A DNA stretch of 64,000 nt from Clitoria ternatea. Taxonomy: Eukaryota; Streptophyta; Magnoliopsida; Fabales; Fabaceae. The translations under genes were made by a program, and so were the position numbers. The stretch is from positions 188,798,501 to 188,862,500 of the forward strand of contig CM075669.1 of the NCBI GenBank assembly GCA_037962975.1, read 5' to 3'. Under the pieces are notes generated by a model. It was given only the letters and a program-made list of their open reading frames with translations, was not told the origin of the DNA and made no database searches. This document shows positions 22,648 through 32,642 of the stretch, piece after piece (positions within the stretch are counted from its first letter, which is position 1; each line of letters opens with the position of its first letter).

Positions 22648-22665
22648 TGGCGCCGTTGCCGGGGA
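22648..22665 (+). other. Primer binding site (Athila)
   Basis: TGGCGCCGTTGCCGGGGA begins four bases after the 5' LTR. This is the PBS form usual in Athila elements, which are reported to use tRNA-Asp; the tRNA was not checked base by base here. Confidence 0.8.
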
Positions 22666-22976
22666 CCTTTGGTCCTAATTATTTACATTCAATTATCTAA
22701 TATATTTTACATTTTTGTTGTAGGTGTGTTGAAGATATTCAGGTTTGGTTGAATATGAGCATATAAAAAAATTGAAAAAAAAATTCCACTTTATTATATT
22801 CTTATTTATTCTCTAGTAATATCATTTTTTAACCATTGAAAAAAAATATAAATATAAAAAAAAATCTTTAAATTTTTAAACATATGTTTTAAGCATTTCA
22901 TAATTAAAATGATAACTTTTTCCTTTTATTACAATAGTTGTAGTATTTTGTTACAAAATATGTAGATGTATTATGT

Positions 22977-23069
22977 ATGACTAGATCTAATCCCAAACCA
23001 CTATATTCTTTTGATCCTGAAATAGATAGAACATTTCATCAATTAGTTAGATCATCTAAGAAACTATTA

Positions 23070-23150
<81 letters not shown>

Positions 23151-24400
23151 CTACCTAATAGCATAAATAGTGAAACTAAACCTTCAACTTCTGAGTATTT
23201 GCATAACATGGCTGAAAAGACATTAAAAGAACTAGCTACACCAGATGTCACTAATCAAACATCATGCATCTTATATCCTGAGGAAGATGTTCCTTTTGTG
23301 CTTAAAACTGGTTTAGTTCATTTGTTACCAAAGTTTCATGGTCGTGCAGGTGAAGATCCTCATAAACACTTAAAAGCATTTCATATCCTTTGCTCTACCA
23401 TGAAACCTGAAGGGGTTTCAGAAGAACATGTAAAACTTAAAGCTTTTCCTTTCTCCCTAGCAGATATCGCTGAGGATTGGTTATTTTACCTTCCTCCTGG
23501 CTCTATTACAAGTTGGGATGACCTAAAGAAAATGTTTCTTGAAAAATTTTTCCCCGCTTCAAGAACTTCCTCAATTAGAAAAGAAATATGTGGCATCCGG
23601 CAACATGACCGGGAAAATCTTTATGAATACTGGGAAAGATTTAAAAGATTGTGTGCTAGTTGTCCCCATCACCAAATTACGGATCAACTTCTCATACAAT
23701 ATTTCTATGAAGGTCTTAATCTAATGGATAGAACTTTGGTTGATGCAGCTAGTGGTGGTGCTTTGCAAAATAAAACTACAAATGCAGCAAAAACTTTAAT
23801 TGAGAACATGGCTGCTAATGCTCAACAACATGCCACTAGAAATAATTCTGTAGTAATTAGAGGAGTCCATGAAATTGAAACTACTAATGATGGAGATAAA
23901 AAATAGGAAAGTAAATTTGCTGAACTAGCAACACTTATGAAAAATATTATTGTGTCTTAAAAACAACAACCTGTAACCCCTGCTAAGGTATGTTCTATCT
24001 GTACTTCATCGGATCATTATACCGATTGTTGTCCTTCACTGCAGGAAGCTAAAATTCCCGATGAAAATCCTCAAGTATGTGCTGCCAACTTATACAATAA
24101 CAGACCGCCACAACAACAAAATAATTATGATCTTTCTTCTAACAGATATAATCCTGGTTGGAGGAATCACCCTAATTTAAGATGGGGTAATTCCTCACAA
24201 CAACCTCATGCACCTTTTCAGGAAAATACTGGACCAAGCAGACCATATCAACCTCCTCATGTACAACAACAAGCTACACAAATAGCTGCACCTTCCACTG
24301 AGAAATCAAATTTGGAGGAATTGATGAAACAAATGTCAGTAGATAATCTGAACTTCCAAAAAAGAACTGAGGCTACAATTCGACTCTTGAAAATCAGATT
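22977..24400 (+). pseudogene. Athila Gag, broken
   Basis: The first ORF (22977-23906) encodes an N-terminal region with 26 consecutive Asn residues, then a gag core (LPKFHGRAGEDPHKHLKAF and AEDWLFYLPPGSITSWDDL). Stops at 23904-23906 and 23958-23960 interrupt it. The frame then continues with a zinc knuckle (CSICTSSDHYTDCC) and a Gln/Asn-rich linker, and a frameshift near 24390 precedes the protease ORF. It would be the particle protein. Without readthrough only the N-terminal two thirds could be made. Confidence 0.8.
23070..23147 (+). repeat. (AAT)26 microsatellite within gag
   Basis: Twenty-six perfect AAT triplets, in frame, encode poly-Asn at about residues 32-57 of Gag. Their perfection fits recent expansion. 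Confidence 0.95.
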
Positions 24401-24406
24401 GGTCAA

Positions 24407-27400
24407 TTGGCTACATCTTTAAACCATTTGCAGTCTCAAGGTTCAGATAAGTTGCCCGCTCAGACAATTGTCAATCCTAAAAATGTAAGTGCAATTACTT
24501 TAAGATCTGGTAAAGCTATCCATGGACCAGAAAAACAACAACAAACTGAAAATATTATTGTCATAGAAAAACATGCAGAAGAAGTTTTAGATAGTTCAAG
24601 TAATAATAGTAATGATATATCTCTTACAAATCCTCCTTCTGCAGCTGGTCCTGATAAGCAACATATCCCTCTTCCATTTCCACAAAGACAAAAATCTATA
24701 CAAAATAAGAAAATGGATGAGGAGATCTTGGAAACATTTAGAAAAGTAGAGGTAAATATACCTTTATTAGAAGCCATCAAGCAAATCCCAAGATATGCCA
24801 AATTCCTTAAAGAACTATGCACTAATAAAAGAAGACTAAAAGGCAATGAAAGGATTAATATAAGTAGAAATGTGTCTGCATTAATTGAAAATCCTTTGTC
24901 ACATATACCAGAAAAATGTAAAGACCCTGGGACGTTTACCATTCCATGCATAATAGGCAATAACAAATTTGAAAATGCCATGCTAGACTTAGGTGCATCT
25001 ATTAATGTTATGCCTATGACTGTATTTACTTCACTTTCCCTTGGACCTTTGCAAACTACAGGTGTGGTTATACAATTAGCAAATCGAAGCTCTGCACATC
25101 CTGCAGGAATTATTGAAGATGTCCTTGTTAAAGTTAATGATTTAATTTTTCCTGCAGATTTTTATGTTCTAGATATGGAAAGTGAGAATTCCACCAATAA
25201 AGCTCCAATAATTTTAGGAAGACCATTCTTAAAAACAGCTAGAACAAAGATAGATGTGCATGCAGGAACACTTTCTATGGAATTTGGAGATAGTGTGGTT
25301 AGATTCAACATTTTAGATGCTATGAAGCATCCTAATGAGGATCATTCTATTTTTCAAATTGACTTAATAACTGATTTAGTTGAGGATAATATTATTAAGT
25401 TGTCTGATGATGTTAATTTTCCTGTATTGTCTGATTTTTATGATTCATTTGTTTGTGATTCATGCATGGATTCTCATCAATGCAATGTGTGTGCTGAAAT
25501 TGAGAAATATTTGCTTAATGATCCAAACTCCCTTAAAACAGAAAATATAGTTCTAGATGTTGTTTCAAAAGAATCAGAGTGTGATAATTTGATTAAAGTA
25601 GTTACAAATACATCTGATTATGTTGAAGTACAAGTTGCTGAGACAAATTCAACCAAGTTGATTCCTTCAATAATGCAGCCTCCTATGTTAGAGTTAAAAC
25701 CTCTTCCTGAACATTTAAAGTATGCATATTTAGAGGAAGATAAGAATCTTCCAGTGATTATTTCTAACAAATTAAATGTTGATCAAGAAACAAGGTTGTT
25801 GCATATTATTAAGAAGCATAAGAAAGCAATTGGTTGGACTTTGGCAGATATCCCAGGTATTAGCCCTTCCATGTGTATGCATAGAATTCTATTAGAGGAA
25901 GAAGTTAAACCAGTAAGGCAACCACAAAGAAGATTTAATCCTCAGATCCTTGATGTAGTTAAAAAAGAGGTAACAAAATTATTACAAGCTGGCATTATTT
26001 ACCCTATATCAGATAGCACTTGGGTTAGCCCTGTACAAGTGGTTCCCAAGAAGTCTGGAATCACAGTGGTTAAAAATGAAAATGATGAACTAATTCCTAC
26101 CAGAATCCAAAATAGTTGGCAAGTATGCATTGATTACAGGAAACTTAACAAAGCAACTCGAAAGGATCACTTTCCTTTACCTTTCATTGATCAAATGTTG
26201 GAACGACTGGCAGGTAAGTCACATTATTGCTTTCTAGATGGATTTTCAGGTTACTTCTAAATTTATATTGCACCAGAAGATCAAGAAAAAACAACATTTA
26301 CATGTCCTTTTGGCACTTTTGCTTATAGGAGGATGCCTTTTGGCTTATGCAATGCCCCTGGTACCTTTCAACGATGCATGATTAGTATCTTTGCTGATTT
26401 TCTTGAAAATTGCATGGAAGTATTTATGGATGATTTCACAGTATATGGTTCATCATTTGATGCTTGCTTAAATAGTCTAGATAAAGTATTACATAGATGC
26501 ATTGAAACTAACCTTGTTCTTAATTATGAGAAATGTCACTTCATGGTAGAAGAAGGAATAGTTTTAGGCCATGTGATATCTAAAAAAGGCATAGAAGTAG
26601 ATCCTGCAAAAATTACTGTAATTTCTCAATTACCTTATCCCTCTTGTGTGCGAGATATTCATTCTTTTCTTGGTCATGCAGGTTTTTATAGAAGGTTTAT
26701 AAAAAACTTCAGTAAGATAGCCCTTCCGTTGTCTAACTTACTACAAAAAAATATAACATTTGACTTTAATGACAAATGTAAAGAGGCTTTTGATTGCTTA
26801 AAGAAAGCTTTAACTACCACTCCTATCATTCAGGCACCAGATTGGTCACTTCCATTTGAACTTATGTGCGATGCATCAAATTATGCATTAGGAGCTGTTC
26901 TTGCTCAAAGAGTAGGTAAAGTACAACATGTTATTTACTATGCCTCACGAACTTTGGATACTGCACAAATAAACTATACTACCACAGAAAAAGAACTACT
27001 TGCTATTGTGTTTGCACTTGATAAATTTAGATCTTATTTGCTCGGTTCAAAAGTAGTTGTGTTTTCAGATCATGCAGCATTAAAGTTCCTTTTAAAGAAA
27101 CCAGATGCAAAACCAAGATTGATCAGGTGGATGTTGCTGCTCCAAGAATTTGACATTGAAATTAGGGATAAAATTGGAGCAAAAAATTTGGTGGTTGATC
27201 ACTTAAGCAGAATTGAAAAAGAACTTGACCCAATTTCCATTAGAGATGATTTCCCTGATGAACAACTTATGGGAATACATGATTCTACTCCATGGTTTGC
27301 TGATTTGGTAAACTACTTAGTTGCTTTTGTTACTCCCATACATGCATCTAAACAACAAATAATAAAACTAAAAAGTGATTCTAAATACTATGTTTGGGAT

Positions 27401-27523
27401 GATCCTTACTTATGGAAACTTTGTAGTGATCAAGTCATTAGAAGGTGTGTACCTGAAAATGAATTTCATTCCATTCTTACATTTTGTCATACATATGCAT
27501 GTGGTGGACATTTTGGACCTTAA
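24407..27523 (+). pseudogene. Athila protease, reverse transcriptase and RNase H
   Basis: The first ORF (24407-26260) has a protease active site (MLDLGASINVMP) and flap (IILGRPFL), then the RT start through DYRKLNKATRKDHFPLP. A TAA at 26258-26260 replaces a Gln codon in the palm; the same frame continues to 27523 without other stops. It has RT catalytic FMDD at about 26422-26436, the Ty3 RNase H (MCDASNYALGAVLAQ, TEKELLAIVFALDKF) and the start of integrase. A second TAA lies at 27521-27523. Only two point lesions separate this long Pol from an open frame. Confidence 0.85.
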
Positions 27524-28588
27524 CGTACAGCAAGGAAAGTATTAGAATCTGGTTTATATTGGCCAACAATTTTTTGTGACGCATATACGTTTTGTAAATC
27601 TTACGAATGATGTCAAAGAATGGGAAACATATCTCGTAGAAATGAGATGCCTCAACAACCCATGTTATTCTGTGAAATTTTTGATGTTTGGGGCATAGAT
27701 TTCATGGGACCTTTTCCTGTATCTTTTGGTTTTGTTTATATACTACTTGCGGTCGATTATGTGTCTAAATGGGTTGAAGCTAAAGCTACTCGAACTGATG
27801 ATTCTAAAGTTGTTGCAGATGTTGTTAAATCATACATATTTTGCAGGTTTGGTGTTCCTAAAGCCATCATTAGTGATCAAGGATCACATTTTTACAACCG
27901 TAAAATGGAGTCCCTTCTTAAAAAATATGGAGTTATGCATAAGGTTTCAACACCTTATCACCCCCAAACAAATGGGCAAGCTGAAGTGTCCAATCGGGAA
28001 TTAAAAATGATTCTTCAAAAAACAGTACAACCAAATAGGAAAGATTGGAGCAAAAGGTTAGAAGATGCTCTTTGGGCTTATAGAACAGCTTATAAAACAC
28101 CTATTGGAATGTCCCCCTATAGGATTATTTTTGGAAAATCATGTCACTTACCTGTAGAAATTGAGCACAAAGCTTATTGGGCAGTAAAACAATGTAACCT
28201 GGACTTAAACGAGGCTGGTAAAGAAAGGAAACTCCAACTACAGGAACTAGAAGAAATTCATTTGGAAGCTTATGAAAGTTCTAAAACCTATAAAGAAAAA
28301 GCCAAATCCTTTCATGACAAACAGGTCTTGAGAAAAAAAATTTTCATTGGACAAAAAGTTTTATTGTACAACTCACGTCTAAAGCTCATATCTGGTAAGC
28401 TTCGCTCTAAATGGGCAGGCCCATTTGAAATAACTAATATCTTTCCTTATGGTGTGATTGAAATTTCAGATAAAGCGACAAACAAGGTTTTCAAGGTAAA
28501 TGGGCACCGACTTAAACCTTTCTTTCAAGGGTTCCAAGAGCACATAGATACGGAGGTGTATTTGTGTGATGCCAAATATTTTGACTAA
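27524..28588 (+). pseudogene. Athila integrase
   Basis: A short zinc-finger remainder carries a TGA at 27608-27610 and an altered Cys. Then follows one long ORF (27620-28588) with the catalytic Asp in GIDFMGPFP, the second Asp in ISDQGSHFY and the Glu in NGQAEVSNREL, plus a C-terminal DNA-binding part (KWAGPFEITNIFPYG). It ends normally at 28588. No chromodomain is present, as expected for Athila. Confidence 0.85.
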
Positions 28589-28730
28589 TTTTTCCTAATA
28601 ACAATATTTATAAAAAAATAATAAAAATAATAAAAAAATAAAAAAATAGATATTAGTTAATTACATCATCATTCTTTTCGGTGCTAACACTTATCTTAAT
28701 CAGTATTACTATTATTGTTTTGGCATTATT

Positions 28731-28745
28731 ATCATTTTCTTGCAG
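28731..28745 (+). promoter_or_regulatory. Putative splice acceptor upstream of cargo ORFs
   Basis: A pyrimidine-rich run ending TTTTCTTGCAG lies 155 bp before the ATG of the cysteine-rich ORF. It is followed by a GCTCGTGACGTTAAACAAGC stretch of the kind often seen in this position in Athila-like elements. It could let a spliced subgenomic mRNA reach the downstream ORFs. No transcript evidence is available. Confidence 0.4.
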
Positions 28746-28900
28746 TAGTTAAAAGGTCATCGTCAGGCTCGTGACGTTAAACAAGCGCTTGATAGAAGGC
28801 AACCTATCACCTTTTCACCTTCTTCATCTCTACTATTCTCTATAACCTCGTTTTCTATTCTCTCTTTTCTAAACAGCCACAACTTCAAAGTAATCTGACA

Positions 28901-29431
28901 ATGGAACAAACCCTTGCAAAACTTAAGGAAAGATTCCCTACACTTCCACGCGATGTGATTGTAAAAATTTACAAAGCTCGAGTTCAAAGGTTAAAACTAC
29001 TCACATATTTTGGCATTCCAGAGGATGTTCGTTGGCTTATTGAAGCAAAGGTACGTCTCTCTGGTGAATTACATAAGTCCTATATAAAACATTTACCAGG
29101 TATGGGACGTAGTTCTTATTCTAAAAAACGAAGAGCTAAAAGGATGGGAGTTTGCCATAAGTGTGCAAGATGGAATTGTGATACACGTTGTAGGAACCTT
29201 GGAATGGTATCTATAAATCGGGAGGACAAAATTAAATTTATAAAGGATGGACTGAGTAAAGAGAACTTGGATAACTTAATCCAAACTCTTGAGACGCATC
29301 CATGTGGAACGGTTCAAGGAGTCCTTCTGAAATTATATGATCTATTCATTCAACAAAAAGAAAACTATAGCCTTGGGAATCTGGCGTTAAACGACCCTGT
29401 TTGCCAGTTTATAAGAAAACTGGATGGGTAG
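28901..29431 (+). CDS. Cysteine-rich, basic extra ORF (viral CRP-like)
   Basis: An intact 176-codon ORF lies between integrase and the LOG-like gene. Residues 1-66 look helical. Residues 69-81 form a basic patch (GRSSYSKKRRAKR), followed at once by Cys85, Cys88, Cys93 and Cys97 (CHKCARWNCDTRC), a likely zinc-binding knuckle. A FIKDG segment (residues 113-117) and a mostly helical C-terminus follow. The order Arg/Lys-rich patch, Gly-x-Cys-x2-Cys, then two more Cys and a Phe-Ile-x2-Gly tail is that of the small cysteine-rich nucleic-acid-binding proteins of carlaviruses and relatives, some of which suppress RNA silencing. The resemblance is by eye. It is not an Athila Env, since there is no signal peptide or membrane span. 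It is the only long ORF of the element without a lesion. Confidence 0.6.
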   Translation: MEQTLAKLKERFPTLPRDVIVKIYKARVQRLKLLTYFGIPEDVRWLIEAKVRLSGELHKSYIKHLPGMGRSSYSKKRRAKRMGVCHKCARWNCDTRCRNLGMVSINREDKIKFIKDGLSKENLDNLIQTLETHPCGTVQGVLLKLYDLFIQQKENYSLGNLALNDPVCQFIRKLDG

Positions 29432-29722
29432 CAAAAACCTCGACTCATAGAAGGCGTTTAAGCCGTTACTGGACGTAAAACCAGAGGAAGATGTGAGCCA
29501 TAATCACAACTACTGTACATATTTACTGTTGTTTTCAATGTTTTACTTTTCTGAATTCACTTTGACTTTTAAAATTACCTATTTTTATTTTCTTCAATCA
29601 TGTCTTTTCAAATTTCTTCATTACCGTCATTTATTTTTATATAATAATAATTATGTAAACCTTTTATCTTTCATCAATTATTTCATCTCAGTTTTTATCT
29701 ATATAAGGGCGCACAACTCTAT

Positions 29723-30373
29723 ATGGAAAACATAAAAAAAAAGATGAAAAAAATCAAATCCATTTGTGTGTTTGGTGGATCCAACAATGGTAATTGTAAG
29801 GAGTACCTAATAGCAGCTACTAAGTTGGGAAAACTATTGGCTGCGAAAGAAATAAAGGTCTTGTATAGAGGAGGAGTACAGGGTTTGAGAGGCTCCATGG
29901 CACTATCTGCACTAGTTGAAGGAAGCAACGTCTCTAGTATCATCCTACATCATGTTGGTATTACACCAGATATTGCTGTAGGAACTGAGGTAAAAGTTAC
30001 AAGCCTCTATCAATGAATGGCTCGTATGGTTATAGGTGCTGAAGCCTTTATCGCACTTCCTGGAGGTTTTGGTACTTTTGAGGAAATATTTTGCATTTTA
30101 TCATGGTGTAGCATGAACTTTCATAAAAAGCCATTAGGATTATTAAATATTAATGGTTTTTATGACAATTTGTTAATGTTTTTAGATAAAGCTGTGGAAC
30201 AGGGCCTTATAACTCAAGATGATCGATCATTCATTCATGCTTCATCAGATGCAGATGAATTGATTGATATTTTGCAGAGCTTTTTACCCCAACCTCAACC
30301 CCTCTTGAAGCAAGATAAGGATCAGACACACAAGCGAAAGAATCCAGAACCAGACACCACCCTTCGGTTATAA
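29723..30373 (+). pseudogene. LOG: Captured LOG-type cytokinin riboside 5'-monophosphate phosphoribohydrolase
   Basis: Two adjacent ORFs (29723-30016 and 30017-30373) in the same frame form one LOG-family protein of about 215 residues with a single TGA at 30014-30016. The N-terminus reads SICVFGGSNNG, the nucleotide-binding start. The C-terminal half has the signature PGGFGTFEEI with its catalytic Glu, the preceding conserved Arg (MARM), and FHKKPLGLLNINGFYDNLL, all typical of plant LOGs. The usual GGGSxGLMG loop is degraded to RGGVQGLRG. LOG enzymes release active cytokinin bases from riboside monophosphates in the cytosol or nucleus. Host LOG genes contain several introns; this copy has none, so it was probably captured from mRNA. 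It sits about 290 bp after the cysteine-rich ORF. ATG 29744 is an alternative start. Confidence 0.8.
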
Positions 30374-30451
30374 CTTCTTTCTCACCTTTATCTATATTTA
30401 AAAAAAAATCATTAAAAAAAAGAACAAAAATAGACTGTGGAAATCATATAA

Positions 30452-30490
30452 GACACTGAGGACAATGTCTTGAATAAGTGTGGGGGGGTC
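30452..30490 (+). other. Internal PPT-like signature (Athila)
   Basis: The stretch CTGAGGACAATGTCTTGAAT is followed by AAGTGTGGGGGGGTC. The genuine PPT at 32628 has AAGTGTGGGGGAATT. A G-rich tract after a GAGGACAATGTC motif recurs in the older Athila relic at 46452-46486. Confidence 0.55.
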
Positions 30491-31077
30491 TGAGTTATAT
30501 ATATATATTTTATTTTATTTTGTGTGAGGGATAGACAGAGTAAAGATTAATTTGGGAAAGTTGTATCTAAAGTCATAAAGATGCATCTTTGAGAACCAAA
30601 GTCTTGAGACGTATCCTTCACTATATAGTGTCAGTATCACTTTTGTTTAATTTTTTTTAATAAAAAAAATAATTTATTTTTTTTCTTTTCTTTCATGAGT
30701 ACTTTTGTTGGGATGGGCTGAGTAAAGAGTCCAAACTCTTAAGACGCATCCTCATAACAAATCTCACTCGGATAACCACAATCGTTTCACCTTCCTTATT
30801 AAAACCATTTTTCAAAAAAAAATAAAAAAATAAAATAAAAAAATAAAAAAATAAAAAAATAAAAACACACACACACACATAGTCACTATATTTACTTTAG
30901 TGCCGCACCTTTGCCTTTACCTTCACCCGAATCATTTCTATTCGACATCAACCATTCTGCAACCATAAACATCATCTTTATCATTCTTAAGCCGCCACAC
31001 TTTGCCTTCATCCTTTTCTTTCAGATTGGAGCTACACCTCACCACTAGTCAATCATCAGGTTCTTTATTTTCTCTTA

Positions 31078-31203
31078 ATGGATGATATAGCAGAGTCTTT
31101 CTATAGGCATACGAATGAATTAAGATGTATGTTATTGCTCTTGATGCTACTCATGGTTGTGTTGATGATATTTTTCTTATGGGTTCTAACACAAGGCCTA
31201 TGA
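31078..31203 (+). CDS. Possible small single-span membrane protein (41 codons)
   Basis: The short ORF encodes a polar N-terminus (about 16 residues, MDDIAESFYRHTNELRC) followed by about 20 hydrophobic Leu/Met/Val residues and a short tail, a plausible single membrane span. A pyrimidine-rich TCCTTTTCTTTCAG at 31011-31024 lies 53 bp upstream. A 52-codon ORF in another frame (31125-31283) overlaps it. Either or both may be chance. Confidence 0.25.
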   Translation: MDDIAESFYRHTNELRCMLLLLMLLMVVLMIFFLWVLTQGL

Positions 31204-32627
31204 AACTAGGTTGTATGACACAATCAAATTGTTCAGTTATACTAATCATTTCACATGCAATTGAACTGACCAATTTGTTGTAGGTATCTTCGTTACTAAG
31301 CGCCCTTAAAAAAAAAGTACAGAGCAAGAAGCATAAGGAACCGGATCTTGACACCAATATTTGGTTATGATTTATTTTTCTTTTTTTGTTTCTTGTTCAC
31401 AAAAAAAATCATCATTTCTAGTTTTTTTTTTATTTTAAATTCTACATGCTTTTCACTAAATTTGTTTTTTTTTAAAAAAAAATTGTCTAAGTAATGAGTA
31501 ATTGCATTACCCTTGTCCAATATTTCATGACATGTTGTGAATAATTTCCTTGCATATTAATTTAATAAGTTGTTTGTGAAGATCAAATTGTATATGAATT
31601 GTGATAGATTGACCACCCTCAGTGAGATATTGAGCTTAATTGGATGGATTATATTATGTCATCTTTCCTTTTTCTTGATTAACCCTTATTTATTAGTACT
31701 CTAGAACTTGACTTGTTTCTTTTTGATGTATTATGTTCCATGTGCATGCTTTGATGTGATTAAGGCCATTTTTGTTTTAACTAGCCACTAGCCATATGCC
31801 TTACCTTACATACTTTCCATTGTTACCCACGTTGAGCCTATATCCATTTCTTGATTCAGCCACATAATTTGCCAATAGCCCAAACAAAAACATGATCACC
31901 TTTGCTTAGGAATTGATTAGGAGTTTTGGAATTACTATGAATAAAGATTCTTGATGATTGTGGAAATGTACCCAAGATATATATGTTGTTGTTTCATTGT
32001 TCAAAAAGAAAGTAAAAAATAAAAAAAAGAAAAAAAAGAAGAAAAAGAAGAAGTGGTGAATATATGTATGAAAATAATCAGGAGGATTTATTCTCATGTT
32101 TTATCCTCCATCATGTTTCATTTTGCTAAGTATTGAGTTTCAAAATGTACTTCCATAATCACTAAATCACTTACTCCATTGCTCTTTTTCAACCCTAAGT
32201 TTAGCCATACTATTTCATTTTATCCACCCTATATCACCTTGGCCCCATTACAACCTTATAAAGTCCTTTTGATCTCTGCATGCATATGTGTTCAAATATG
32301 AAAATTAGAAATTTGTCAAGCCTATGGTAGTGCTAATTTATTTGGGTGATTTCTGAGAGTATACACAAACCCAAACAATTGAGATATAGAGAGCATAAAG
32401 AGAACATCTATTACATTTTCATCCACTCTTTGATTTGATCACTCAATTTGTGAAACTAGTATGTAATGCTTCTTATTCACACTTATCATGACCTCTTGAT
32501 ATAAGGGATGATGTGTATTACTTATTATTTTAGACTTCGAAAAAAAAATCAATTTAAAAAAAAAACCTTTTTCTGTTGTTTCTCATTTTAGTTTTTGGTT
32601 TGGTTTTGCCCTGGAGTGCAAAAGCTT

Positions 32628-32642
32628 AAGTGTGGGGGAATT
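32628..32642 (+). other. Polypurine tract (Athila)
   Basis: AAGTGTGGGGGAATT lies immediately before the 3' LTR, the usual Athila form. Confidence 0.8.

Larger units (their letters stand above)
30374..32627 (+). other. Athila 3' untranslated region
   Basis: About 2.2 kb runs between the LOG-like gene and the PPT. It holds an internal PPT-like signature at 30452-30490, poly-T, poly-A and AC microsatellites at 30650-30880, two short overlapping ORFs near 31078-31283, and long AT-rich stretches. No further protein domain is recognised. Confidence 0.6.

Noticed and set aside
22977..23251. Reverse-strand poly-Leu ORF at 23039-23251
   Set aside because: It is the complement of the (AAT)26 tract in gag.
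28763..28987. Reverse ORF overlapping the start of the cysteine-rich ORF
   Set aside because: It is a shadow frame with no protein-like composition.
29493..29735. Hydrophobic 80-codon ORF between the cysteine-rich ORF and the LOG-like gene
   Set aside because: It is Phe/Tyr/Leu-rich because the DNA is T-rich; it has no domain and overlaps the LOG start.
32019..32097. Reverse poly-Phe ORF
   Set aside because: It is caused by an A-rich AAGAAGAAA stretch in the Athila untranslated region.
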